Origin: an uncultured Bacteroidales bacterium
Lineage (GTDB): Bacteria; Bacteroidota; Bacteroidia; Bacteroidales; UBA932
Assembly (NCBI GenBank): GCA_944323845.1
Contig: CALUUA010000009.1
Span: forward strand, 1-64,000
Length of the DNA stretch: 64,000 bases
Direction of reading: 5' to 3'
Shown here: positions 18,124-27,152 of the stretch, piece after piece
Layout of the letters: every line of letters starts with the position of its first letter
Numbering within the stretch: position 1 is the stretch's first letter
Translations under genes and position numbers: made by a program
Notes under the pieces: generated by a model
The model's database searches: none
Seen by the model: only the letters and a program-made list of their open reading frames with translations
Told to the model about the DNA's origin: nothing

Positions 18124-21100
18124 TCAGATTTTCTTCAGACAGAATTCCACCGGTATGCCGTCTACGCATGAAGCAGTGACAGTGGTTTTCCCGTCTGCGC
18201 GGCTTGTCTTCACCTTTTCATCCGGTGAAACGAGATCCCAGTTCCCGTCGATGACGACGGTTTTCACGATGACCTGACTCGGCTGCGGAGTGGTATATGC
18301 CTTCTGCGTGATGCCGAGGTCTGGAGTGCAGATACTCATCACGACATTTCCGTCCTCCCGCGTGCGTTCCATGACCATGGTTTCCGCATCTATCGAGACT
18401 ATCGGAAGATACGGTCTGGCTTCCTTGCCTTTAGGCAGGGCTGCGAAAGCATCGGCAGATGCAGTGCCGTCATAGGCCTTGTAACATGCGTAGGCCGTAA
18501 TGCCGGTGATGTGGTCGTTCACTACATGGGCGGCATTGTCTTTCCTTATGACCGTATAAGGGAGCTTCTTCGAGAATTTGTTCACATCCTTTCCGGCAGG
18601 CTGTATCAGCATCATGTACTCATATGAAGCATTCTGAGGCGATACGCCGTGATCTATGTATGCGGTGACGAAATCCCCGTTACCCGTCTTCTTCTTGGTA
18701 TCGGAAGGCGATGTCTGGTTCTGCTTCACGACCGTAAGGCCGGCCGCATCAGGAATGATGAAATAATTGCCGAGAGGGTCGTTCAGGACAGCCTGCCCTT
18801 CCCCGGCAAACCTGTATGTGGACGGGAACGGGAAGTCCCCGAAGAAATCATCGTTTATATCCACCACGAGTCCCTCCGGATCCTCTATCGTGAGCTGATA
18901 CAGGGTAGTTTCGGTCGGATATCCGTAATTCTTCGTATTCGAGATTCCGCTGCCGATATACACGATCCTGTTGTCGAAGCAGAAGACGCTTTTCGTGGCT
19001 GTAGCTCCGGCGCAGAAGTTCTGTCTGTCCTTCTCTACATACGTAAAGGCCATCATGCCGTTCATTCCTTCAAGAGAGGATACGCCCGGGAAACGGGAAT
19101 CGTTTCTCTCCATGAGAGTTCCTTTCAGCGGGCTGTCGAGCATTTCAAAAGGCAGATGCACCGTCGTGGCTCCCGGCATACGGTTCCAGTCCCAGCCTTC
19201 CTGAGAGAATCCGCTGGCCTTCGCGGATACAGGCTTGCCGGCACCGATAAGCTGGGCTGTACCATAGCTCTGATATCGGCCGAAACGGTTGTCGGCAGCA
19301 TATATCTCGGCGCTCCAGACATCGGAGTTATATGCCTTGAGCGAAAGCATCCAATTATCCCTTCTGTGAATGCCGAGAGCAGCATAATTCAGCACGAAGA
19401 AGCCTTCAGGCGCATCTGATGCCCCTGAAACCCCTGCATTACGCAAGGCTGAAAGCGTTTGGGGATTCGCTCCGCCGAGGTAGAAGTATGCTCCTCCCAG
19501 ATCCGGATCCGCATCAAGGCCGGAACCGGTAAGGTCACCCAACAAAGCCAGTGAAGCGAAGGCCTCGATGTCGGCTTTCGGAATAAAGCCGTTGAACGGG
19601 TGACGGCCGCAGATACCCACGCCCCAATCAGTCAGGTTACAATAATCGCGCATGGTCAGAAGGGCATGCTTGAATGTCTTCCTGGCGTCTTCGTCAATCA
19701 CGAAATCAGTATCCTTAGTATAATGGCAGAAATCGCCCACGGCCGCGAATGCTCCGACAGAATAAGCCGGATAATGGCCTCCATGATGGAATGAGGTGCC
19801 GTCCACTTTCAGTCCGCCCAATGTTCCCGGCGAATATGACAAGGAACCGGAGAGCCAGCGGCCCAGATTCTTCATCTTCATATACCTTGAGGCCGGATCG
19901 GTGTCAAGCATGGCGGATATGAGCTTGGCATCCAGCAGCGTATGCCAGCTGTCCAGAATCTCGTCCCTGCCGTAGACGAACGGTTTCCGTGTCTCCTGAA
20001 GACCGCTCCAGTATTCAAGAACCTTCCGGTACTCATCCAGTTTGCCGGCCGCCGCCAATTCATCGCGGAACAGCCATATCCCCCTGTAAAGTTCCCTGAT
20101 CTGATATCCGTAATGGTGGTTGGTACCCTGACCGCTGCCATAGGCAAAACCCTGGTCTATAGCATGGTCCATGGCGTTTATCACCTTGTCGAGATTGCCG
20201 GTATTACCGGTATAGGAATAATCCTGTGCATAATAGTCCACCATCTGGCCGATGAAACGGATACGCATCTCGCCGAGAGAATTGTTGAACTCGTCATCGC
20301 TCAACAGAGGGGCTCCCGTCACCGAACCGTCAGGAAGACGCTGGATATAATATTTATTATAAGTGTCGTCCGCTCTCTTGAGCAGGGTGTTCTTCACATA
20401 ATTGTCGCTGGATCTTCCGGCCTTTATCACTTCGTCCATTCTGGACTCGACCAGTTCCAGCATCTTCTCCTGCTCAGGAGTCACGGGAACAGGATCTTCC
20501 TGCGGATATTGCTCCCACTCCCAGAGGCGGCACCAGTGCCACATGTTCCTCTGCAGGTTATAGTTGTTCTCCGGAATCTGCATGTCCGGGGTTATCTGCG
20601 CATGCAGCTGCTTTGTAGAGAAAGTCACCCTGTCAATATAGATGGTGCCCTCCGGAGCGGAAGCAGGAGGGGCTATGGTCATCCGCGCGACATTGGTGGA
20701 CCTTTCCTTCAGTTTCTTGTCACCGTAATGTCCGTACGGCGACAGCATGTCTTCGTATTTTATCCAGGCCGTGCGCCAGCCGGTAAAATTCATATTGAAA
20801 TCGAAATGGCAGATTTCCTCTTCGTCCCAGTTCCAGAAAGTGAACCGGAGAGGACCGTTCATAGGTGCGGTATTGTATATCCAGATCATCAGCCCGGCCC
20901 TGTTGACTTTCATGGAAGCCTCGATATCCGTACAGTTATTGAAGACTATGGCCGCCTGACCCTGCCATGAGAATTTCAGGGAAGTCTTGCCGTCCTTGAA
21001 CTTTTCAGTAGACGGGACAAGTTCACCGTTTCCGGTCACACGCACAAATCCCGGGACACCTTTTTCAAAATTATATTGCGAGTTTATGGCTGCAAAGCCT

Positions 21101-21150
21101 GACGAGCAACAAACGGATAGGAATAAAAAGAATACGAAAAGCCGTCTCAT
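18124..21150 (-). CDS. Polysaccharide lyase family 8, chondroitin ABC lyase-like (minus arm)
   Basis: This is a secreted lyase of about 1008 residues with the chondroitinase ABC layout: an N-terminal jelly-roll (FEKGVPGFVRVTGNGELVP... to residue 200), an alpha/alpha toroid, and a beta-sandwich. The catalytic residues seen in the Proteus ABC lyase are present: His456 and Tyr463 in HHGGHYPAYS, an Arg in ICGRHPF, and a Glu in WSAEIYAADNRFGRY. It should cut uronic-acid-containing glycosaminoglycans by beta-elimination, leaving unsaturated ends. ATG at 21150 is chosen: it gives the signal peptide MRRLFVFFLFLSVCCSSGFA, and an upstream ATG at 21189 lies inside the promoter spacer. Confidence 0.88.
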   Translation of the reverse strand: MRRLFVFFLFLSVCCSSGFAAINSQYNFEKGVPGFVRVTGNGELVPSTEKFKDGKTSLKFSWQGQAAIVFNNCTDIEASMKVNRAGLMIWIYNTAPMNGPLRFTFWNWDEEEICHFDFNMNFTGWRTAWIKYEDMLSPYGHYGDKKLKERSTNVARMTIAPPASAPEGTIYIDRVTFSTKQLHAQITPDMQIPENNYNLQRNMWHWCRLWEWEQYPQEDPVPVTPEQEKMLELVESRMDEVIKAGRSSDNYVKNTLLKRADDTYNKYYIQRLPDGSVTGAPLLSDDEFNNSLGEMRIRFIGQMVDYYAQDYSYTGNTGNLDKVINAMDHAIDQGFAYGSGQGTNHHYGYQIRELYRGIWLFRDELAAAGKLDEYRKVLEYWSGLQETRKPFVYGRDEILDSWHTLLDAKLISAMLDTDPASRYMKMKNLGRWLSGSLSYSPGTLGGLKVDGTSFHHGGHYPAYSVGAFAAVGDFCHYTKDTDFVIDEDARKTFKHALLTMRDYCNLTDWGVGICGRHPFNGFIPKADIEAFASLALLGDLTGSGLDADPDLGGAYFYLGGANPQTLSALRNAGVSGASDAPEGFFVLNYAALGIHRRDNWMLSLKAYNSDVWSAEIYAADNRFGRYQSYGTAQLIGAGKPVSAKASGFSQEGWDWNRMPGATTVHLPFEMLDSPLKGTLMERNDSRFPGVSSLEGMNGMMAFTYVEKDRQNFCAGATATKSVFCFDNRIVYIGSGISNTKNYGYPTETTLYQLTIEDPEGLVVDINDDFFGDFPFPSTYRFAGEGQAVLNDPLGNYFIIPDAAGLTVVKQNQTSPSDTKKKTGNGDFVTAYIDHGVSPQNASYEYMMLIQPAGKDVNKFSKKLPYTVIRKDNAAHVVNDHITGITAYACYKAYDGTASADAFAALPKGKEARPYLPIVSIDAETMVMERTREDGNVVMSICTPDLGITQKAYTTPQPSQVIVKTVVIDGNWDLVSPDEKVKTSRADGKTTVTASCVDGIPVEFCLKKI

Positions 21151-21177
21151 CTGGTTATCAGTTATAATGCATTTCGA

Positions 21178-21209
21178 CAAATATACCACTATTTTTCAAA
21201 CGCACAAAA
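21178..21209 (-). promoter_or_regulatory. Promoter of the PUL minus operon
   Basis: On the minus strand TTTTG (21209-21205) and TATATTTG (21185-21178) are separated by 19 bases, a full match to the Bacteroidota consensus. The predicted start of transcription is about 20-25 bases before the PL8 ATG at 21150. It argues against the longer reading frame starting at 21189. Confidence 0.85.
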
Positions 21210-21245
21210 TGAAAAAAGAATAATTATCAACAAGTTCAAGAATAT

Positions 21246-21276
21246 TTTGCCTTGCAAAGATTTTTAATTAAATTCG
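21246..21276 (+). promoter_or_regulatory. Promoter of the PUL plus operon
   Basis: TTTG (21246-21249) is followed after 19 bases by TAAATTCG (21269-21276), one mismatch from the -7 consensus. It lies 70 bases before the GH88 start. Together with the minus promoter it makes the single divergent control region of the locus. No obvious direct repeat for a regulator is visible between them. Confidence 0.7.
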
Positions 21277-21346
21277 CAAAATGATTGCGCAGTCCCGACA
21301 CCAGGCTGCGGACAGACACCGGAACTGATAACTAAACTATATCGAC

Positions 21347-22552
21347 ATGAAAATCAAATTCCTTTCTGCACTGGCGCTAACAGTGGCTGCCGTGCAGTGC
21401 GCACCCCAGACAGACATCATCCAGGAAAATGTGGACAATGCCGCAGTCCAGCTGAAGTCTCTCATCGAGGCATCCGAAGCAGGCGACACTGTCAGGATAC
21501 CTTCCACATACCAGAACGGGGAAATCGTTTACGTACCTACAGATGACTGGGTAAGCGGATTCTTCGCCGGAACGCTGTGGTACATGTATGAACTGACCGG
21601 CGACGAATACTGGGCAGACCACGCCAGAAAACACACGGAGATTCTGGACTCCATCCAGAACCTGAAATGGCATCACGACATCGGCTTCATGATTTATGAC
21701 AGCTATGGAAACGGACTGAGACTCAAGAATATCGACGGATATCAGGATGTTATAGTCAATTCCGCCAAATCCCTTTCCACCCGCTTCAGACCGGGAGCCG
21801 GAGTCATCCAGTCATGGGATTCGGACAAGGGCTGGCAGAGCGAAAGAGGCTGGAAGTGCCCTGTAATCATCGACAACATGATGAATCTGGAGCTCCTGAT
21901 GAAGGCTACATGGTTCACGGGCGATTCTACATATGCAAAAATAGCCATCAGCCATGCCGACCAGACGCTGAAGAATCATTACCGTCCGGACTACAGCACC
22001 TACCACGTGGTGGACTATGATCCCGAGACCGGCGAAGTGCGCGGAAGATATACGGCACAGGGCTATTCTGACGAGTCCGCATGGGCAAGAGGTCAGGCCT
22101 GGTCCCTCTACGGCTTCACTGTAATGTACAGATACACAGGAGATGCCAAATATTTCGAAAGGGCTGAAAAAGTGGCGGATTATCTGTTCAATCATCCGAA
22201 CATGCCGGAGGATCTCGTACCTTACTGGGATTTCGACTGCCCGGACATTCCGGACACTTACAGGGACGTATCGTCAGCAGCTATCATAGCTTCGGCTCTG
22301 TATGAAATGTACGGCTTCACCGAAAACGCCTTGTATAAGGAAAAGGCCGACAAGATCATCGAATCGCTCTCATCTCCGGAATACAGGGCCGCACAGGGTA
22401 CTAACGGAGGATTCATCCTCATGCATTCGGTAGGCAGCCTTCCTCACGGAAGCAGCATAGATGTTCCGCTTAACTATGCAGACTACTACTTCCTCGAAGC
22501 TCTTATAAGAAAAGGAAACATAGAAAAAGGGTTCGCGCCTGTAAAGTATTGA
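21347..22552 (+). CDS. Unsaturated glucuronyl hydrolase, GH88
   Basis: This 401-residue hydrolase removes the 4,5-unsaturated uronic acid from the non-reducing end of disaccharides made by lyases. It has an N-terminal signal (MKIKFLSALALTVAAVQC, a possible lipobox ending AVQC) and an (alpha/alpha)6 barrel: VPTDDWVSGFFAGTLWY, WHHDIGFMIYDSYG with Asp111, IIDNMMNLELL with Asp176, and ARGQAWSLYGF. Asp111 and Asp176 fit the two catalytic aspartates of the family. It opens the plus operon, one base before the second PL8 gene. The same GH88-sulfatase-PL8 grouping is known from chondroitin sulfate loci of Bacteroides. Confidence 0.93.
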   Translation: MKIKFLSALALTVAAVQCAPQTDIIQENVDNAAVQLKSLIEASEAGDTVRIPSTYQNGEIVYVPTDDWVSGFFAGTLWYMYELTGDEYWADHARKHTEILDSIQNLKWHHDIGFMIYDSYGNGLRLKNIDGYQDVIVNSAKSLSTRFRPGAGVIQSWDSDKGWQSERGWKCPVIIDNMMNLELLMKATWFTGDSTYAKIAISHADQTLKNHYRPDYSTYHVVDYDPETGEVRGRYTAQGYSDESAWARGQAWSLYGFTVMYRYTGDAKYFERAEKVADYLFNHPNMPEDLVPYWDFDCPDIPDTYRDVSSAAIIASALYEMYGFTENALYKEKADKIIESLSSPEYRAAQGTNGGFILMHSVGSLPHGSSIDVPLNYADYYFLEALIRKGNIEKGFAPVKY

Positions 22553-22553
22553 C

Positions 22554-25500
22554 ATGCGTACAGTTTTCTGTATAATTTCGGCCTTGGCGCTAATATTCTC
22601 TGCCGGCGCCAGGGTCGTTGACTTCAATCCTGCCACAGGCGTACTCTCTTTCGAAAACGGGACTTACCCTGCCGTAGCCGGCAGGGCATCATCCCTTTCG
22701 GTTTCGGACAGACATTACAAACTTGGCGGGCACTCGCTGCTGTGGGAGTGGAAAAAGCGCGGGGCGCAGTTCATCATCCCCGGCGAAGTGCCTTATCTGC
22801 CCGAAAACCCGAATCCTGCAGAAACTTCTGTCTCGACATTTGTTTTCTGGGTGTATTCTCCTGTCAGCATAGACGGGAAAATGCGCATTGCCTTCTACAA
22901 GGGAGAGAAGGAATGCTGCCATTTCGAATACGGTCTGGGATTCACGGGATGGAGAGGAGCCTGGGTAGCATTCGACAGGGATATGACCGGAAAGCCTGAA
23001 ACCGGTATGGACCGGGTAGTGATTTCGGCGCCGGAAGACTGCCGGAAAGGGGAACTCTATTTCGACGGCATCATCACTTCGGCATTCGAAGATGTCCGCC
23101 ACCATACTCCCGACTGGCAGGCTCCGTATGTGAACAAGGATACGAAGTCCCACTGGCTGGTACTCAACGACAGCTGGAACCTGAAACTTGACATCGACCG
23201 GGCAGAGACCATTTCAGAAAACGAGATAAAGGATCTCGAGACGATCAGAGACAGATTCATCGACCTTGTTACGGACGGCAGGCAGCCGTGGGGAATGGAA
23301 AAAGTCAGGAAAACGTATGAAAGCTACGGCATCACGGAAAATCCTGACGGCACTGTAAAAGGCAAGCCCGTTTTCTTCACCAGATACGGAGAGACATACA
23401 TCAATCTCGGGATAAAGGACGCGTCCGGCCGGTTCGGAAAGAACGGACAGCTGCTCAGACAGGCGAATGACAATCTGCTGCAGTTCGCCATCGCATGGAA
23501 AAACGAGTCCGACCCGATTCTGAAAGCCGAAATCGCAGGCATGTATATCAGCCTCACGAGACATCTGCTCGATCAGGGATTCGAAGCCGGAAGCGGTCTG
23601 GGCACCGTCCACCATCTGGGCTACAGCATGAGGAACTTCTACACCGCACCTGTCATCATGAAAGAGGTTCTCGAAGAGGCAGGGCTGGCAGAGCGGGTGC
23701 AGGCTGCCATGGAATGGTTCTCAGGCGTGGGCGAAGTGAAGACTGCCCCCGAAATTCCGGGTATGGACATAGATGCGTTCAACACTTCCCTCATGGGACG
23801 TGTCGCCTCAATCATCATGCTGCAGGATTCCCCGTACAAAGCGGCTTACATGAAAGCTCTCTCCCGCTGGGTGGACAACGGATTCAAGTACGCAGACGGC
23901 CTTAAGCCGTGCTTCAAATCGGACGGCACGGTAATGCACCACAGAAAAGCATATCCTGCATATGCGACAGGAGGCTTCGACGGCGCAGTCAATGCGGTAT
24001 GGATGCTTCACGGAACCGGATTCGCCATCTCCGGGGAAAGTCACGGGATATTGAAGGACGCCCTTCTGGAAATGAGATTCTACTGCAACAGGGAAAGCTT
24101 TCCGCTCGCCATGTCGGGCAGGCATCCTGACGGGAAAGGTGCCTTGATTCCAAGGCAATACGGACTTCTGGCGGAAGCCGGCTCGCCTGACGGGCGGCTG
24201 GACATAGATCCGGAACTCGCCGCGGCATATTTGAGAGTGGACGGAGACGGAAAATACGCCAAAACCTTCTCGGAAGCAGGAATTTCCGCAGAAAAGGATC
24301 CTGCAGGATGCCATGTCTACGGATATGACTGCTCGATGTCCCACCGAAGAGACGGCTGGCTTGTGACCTTCGCAGGACACAGCCGCTACATCTGGTCCGC
24401 TGAAATTTACAATGGCGCTAACCTTTACGGACGTTATCTGACCCACGGAAGCATGCAGATCATGGGAGACCCGATAGGGCATGTATCCATGTCCGGTTCC
24501 GGTTTCAGCGTTGACGGATGGGACTGGTGCCACATACCTGGCACTACGGCAGCCGTGATACCTATGGAAGAGATGAAAGCCAATGTGCTTAACGTGGACG
24601 AATTTTCGGGATATGAAGAAATGCTCCTTTCCGATGAATGGTTCGCCGGAGGCGTGAGCCACAAAGGCATGGACGGAGTGTTCGCCATGAAACTGCACGA
24701 GCATGACAAGTACAACGGCTCACTCCGCGGCAGGAAATCGTTCTTCGCTTTCGGGAACAGGATCGTGGCCCTCGGGTCTGGCCTGCAGAACGGACTCGAA
24801 GGCTCGGAACTGCACACTACCCTGTTCCAGAACTCCATGCCCGGCAGCAAGAGCCAGACTCCGGTATACACCTCCGGAGACAGCCTCACGGTGGTAAGGG
24901 ACAGGTTCGGCAACGCATTCTTCGTGAAGGGAGACAATGTCGTGTACACATCCGGCATCCAGCACTCCTTCCACGAGGAGACGTCAGAGCCTACTGAAGG
25001 ACGGTTCGAAAAGGCCTATATCCGTCACGGGGAAATCGTGGAAAACGGGAAATACGAATACATGACCGTCGTACACGCCTCCGAAAAGGAGCTTGAAGAA
25101 TATATCGGAAGCCTGCCTTACGAAGTGAAAAAATGTGACGATGACGCCCATATTGTTATAGACAAGACCAGCGGGACACACGGGCTTGCTGTCTTTGAAG
25201 GCATTGCCGAAGGCGATGATGAAATATTGGCGGAAGCCACCCCGTCGCTCATCATGTACAGCTGCGGGAACGGAACTATGACATTGAGCGTAAGCAATCC
25301 TGATCTGGCGTTGTACAGCGGGCCGAGCGATGAGGTCTTCGATGAAGACGGAAAAAGGATAGAGCGAAGCATTTACGGGCGCAAATGGGTCGATGACGAT
25401 TGCCGGCCTGTGTCAGTGACTGTGTCTCTGTACGGAGACTGGACCGTGACCGACAGCGGGACTTCGGATGTGAAGGTTTCGTGCGGGAACGGAAAGACCA

Positions 25501-25562
25501 CCCTTGTCTTCACTACACGTGAAGCCAGAACGGAGGAAATACAGCTTGAACGGATTAATTGA
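22554..25562 (+). CDS. Polysaccharide lyase family 8, chondroitin ABC lyase-like (plus arm)
   Basis: This second PL8 lyase has 1002 residues and the same three-part build as the first. Signal peptide MRTVFCIISALALIFSAGA; N-terminal jelly-roll with the shared pattern CHFEYGLGFTGWRGAWVAF; catalytic His463 and Tyr470 in MHHRKAYPAYA; Arg in MSGRHPDGKG; Glu in WSAEIYNGANLYGRY. It is a diverged paralogue of the minus-arm lyase, not a recent duplicate. The pair may split endo and exo cleavage or different sulfation patterns, which cannot be read from the sequence. It starts one base after the GH88 stop and ends just before the sulfatase. Confidence 0.88.
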   Translation: MRTVFCIISALALIFSAGARVVDFNPATGVLSFENGTYPAVAGRASSLSVSDRHYKLGGHSLLWEWKKRGAQFIIPGEVPYLPENPNPAETSVSTFVFWVYSPVSIDGKMRIAFYKGEKECCHFEYGLGFTGWRGAWVAFDRDMTGKPETGMDRVVISAPEDCRKGELYFDGIITSAFEDVRHHTPDWQAPYVNKDTKSHWLVLNDSWNLKLDIDRAETISENEIKDLETIRDRFIDLVTDGRQPWGMEKVRKTYESYGITENPDGTVKGKPVFFTRYGETYINLGIKDASGRFGKNGQLLRQANDNLLQFAIAWKNESDPILKAEIAGMYISLTRHLLDQGFEAGSGLGTVHHLGYSMRNFYTAPVIMKEVLEEAGLAERVQAAMEWFSGVGEVKTAPEIPGMDIDAFNTSLMGRVASIIMLQDSPYKAAYMKALSRWVDNGFKYADGLKPCFKSDGTVMHHRKAYPAYATGGFDGAVNAVWMLHGTGFAISGESHGILKDALLEMRFYCNRESFPLAMSGRHPDGKGALIPRQYGLLAEAGSPDGRLDIDPELAAAYLRVDGDGKYAKTFSEAGISAEKDPAGCHVYGYDCSMSHRRDGWLVTFAGHSRYIWSAEIYNGANLYGRYLTHGSMQIMGDPIGHVSMSGSGFSVDGWDWCHIPGTTAAVIPMEEMKANVLNVDEFSGYEEMLLSDEWFAGGVSHKGMDGVFAMKLHEHDKYNGSLRGRKSFFAFGNRIVALGSGLQNGLEGSELHTTLFQNSMPGSKSQTPVYTSGDSLTVVRDRFGNAFFVKGDNVVYTSGIQHSFHEETSEPTEGRFEKAYIRHGEIVENGKYEYMTVVHASEKELEEYIGSLPYEVKKCDDDAHIVIDKTSGTHGLAVFEGIAEGDDEILAEATPSLIMYSCGNGTMTLSVSNPDLALYSGPSDEVFDEDGKRIERSIYGRKWVDDDCRPVSVTVSLYGDWTVTDSGTSDVKVSCGNGKTTLVFTTREARTEEIQLERIN

Positions 25563-25570
25563 AAAAAATC

Positions 25571-27115
25571 ATGGATACAAAAAAATATCTGGTACCGCTT
25601 TCGGGTCTTGCTCTCGCGGCTTGCGGAGGGACTGTTCAGGAAAAGCCGAACATAATATACGTCTTTCCGGACCAGTTCCGGAACCAGTCATTGGGATTCT
25701 GGAACGAGGAAGAGTATGCTGGAGCTGTCAAATGGACGGCTGACCCGGTAAAGACACCGAACCTGAATGCTTTTGCGGATGAGGCCGCTGTACTGTCACG
25801 GGCCGTCAGCACATGCCCGTTGAGCAGTCCCTACAGAGGGATATTCCTGACAGGGATGTATCCCGAGAGGAGCGGAGTTACGCTGAACTGCATGGCTCTG
25901 CGTCCTGAAAGCACCCTTAATCCTGATGCGGTATGCATTTCGGACGTGCTTGCGGCGAACGGATACAGCTGCGGATATATCGGGAAGCTCCACGCAGAAG
26001 TTCCCATGAAGAACGACCCGGCGAATCCGGGACATTATGTAAGCGACCGCGATCCGGAATGGGACGCATATACACCGCCTGAGCGCAGACACGGATTTTC
26101 GTACTGGTATTCATACGGGACTTACGATGTCCACAAGGATCCTCACTATTGGGATACCGACGGGGTCAGGCATGATCCGCATGAGTATTCCGTTAAGCAT
26201 GAAACGGACAAGGCTATCGCATTCCTCAGGAACAGGGACGGAGAACGGAAGGACGGAGCTCCTTTCTTCCTGGCATTGGCCTATAATCCGCCTCACAGCC
26301 CTTACGAAAGTCTGGACGACTGCATGGAGGAGGACTATGAACTTTACAGGGCGATGGACTATTCGGAACTCTATGTAAGAGCCAACGCCGACACTACCCT
26401 GTCGAAGGCCCCTGCGGCCAGATACTACTTCGCGAATGTGACCGGAGTGGACAGGGAATTCGGAAGGTTGCTCGAGGAGCTGGAGCGGCTCGGGCTGGAC
26501 AAGAATACTATCGTGGTATTCACTTCGGACCACGGAGAAACGATGTGCAGCCACGGGACATTAGATCCGAAAAATTCCATTTACACCGAGTCCTTCAACG
26601 TTCCTTTCATGATCCGGTATCCTGAGAAGATAAGGCACCGCATAGATTCCACCCTGCTCTCCACGACCGACATCATGCCTACACTGCTGGCTCTGGCCGG
26701 TCTGGAAAAGGAGATTCCGGAAACAGCTGAAGGCAGGAACCTCGCACCTGTACTGCTCGGAAACGGAGAAAGCTGCGACATACCGTCCGCAGCCCTCTAC
26801 ATCAGGAATCTCGACGGGGAGAAAGACGCCGACGGTATGGTACACGGGATTTTCCCTGAAGCCAGAGGAGTAAAGACCGACAGATATACCATGGAAATCT
26901 GCATAGACAGGGATAATGAACTGAAAAGGGTGCTGATATTCGATGACTGGAATGATCCGTACCAGCTTCACAACATTTCATGGAAAGAGAACCCGGATCT
27001 TTTCGCCTCATTGTGCGAGGTGCTGGAAGACAAACTGGAGGAAGCGGACGACATCTGGTTCCGGGAAGGGATTATGGACAATTTGTCTCTGAATCATGGT
27101 GTTCATAACAAATAA
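25571..27115 (+). CDS. Sulfatase family S1, serine-type formylglycine site
   Basis: This 514-residue enzyme hydrolyses sulfate esters from glycans, probably in the periplasm or at the surface; the start MDTKKYLVPLSGLALAACGG is a lipoprotein-type signal. Active-site pattern S85-S-P-Y-R89 followed by GIFLTG is the sulfatase signature with Ser where many have Cys; it must be converted to formylglycine by an anaerobic sulfatase-maturing enzyme, which is not in this window. Metal ligands are visible in NIIYVFPDQFRNQS and TSDHGETMCSHG. ATG at 25571 is chosen over a TTG at 25559. Position specificity (4-O, 6-O, 2-O) is unknown; its operon neighbours point to a glycosaminoglycan substrate. Confidence 0.9.
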   Translation: MDTKKYLVPLSGLALAACGGTVQEKPNIIYVFPDQFRNQSLGFWNEEEYAGAVKWTADPVKTPNLNAFADEAAVLSRAVSTCPLSSPYRGIFLTGMYPERSGVTLNCMALRPESTLNPDAVCISDVLAANGYSCGYIGKLHAEVPMKNDPANPGHYVSDRDPEWDAYTPPERRHGFSYWYSYGTYDVHKDPHYWDTDGVRHDPHEYSVKHETDKAIAFLRNRDGERKDGAPFFLALAYNPPHSPYESLDDCMEEDYELYRAMDYSELYVRANADTTLSKAPAARYYFANVTGVDREFGRLLEELERLGLDKNTIVVFTSDHGETMCSHGTLDPKNSIYTESFNVPFMIRYPEKIRHRIDSTLLSTTDIMPTLLALAGLEKEIPETAEGRNLAPVLLGNGESCDIPSAALYIRNLDGEKDADGMVHGIFPEARGVKTDRYTMEICIDRDNELKRVLIFDDWNDPYQLHNISWKENPDLFASLCEVLEDKLEEADDIWFREGIMDNLSLNHGVHNK

Positions 27116-27120
27116 TATAG

Positions 27121-27128
27121 TAAATTTG
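27121..27128 (+). promoter_or_regulatory. -7 element before the DUF4988/beta-helix gene
   Basis: TAAATTTG is an exact -7 match 25 bases before the next start codon. The expected -33 position has GTG instead of TTG. It could give the two DUF4988 genes their own internal promoter. Confidence 0.45.
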
Positions 27129-27152
27129 GACAATTAATTAACACTATAACTG

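Noticed and set aside
19942-20970. 342-residue plus-strand frame opposite the PL8 lyase
   Set aside because: Shadow of the lyase N-terminal domain, rich in His and Arg as expected from the complement.
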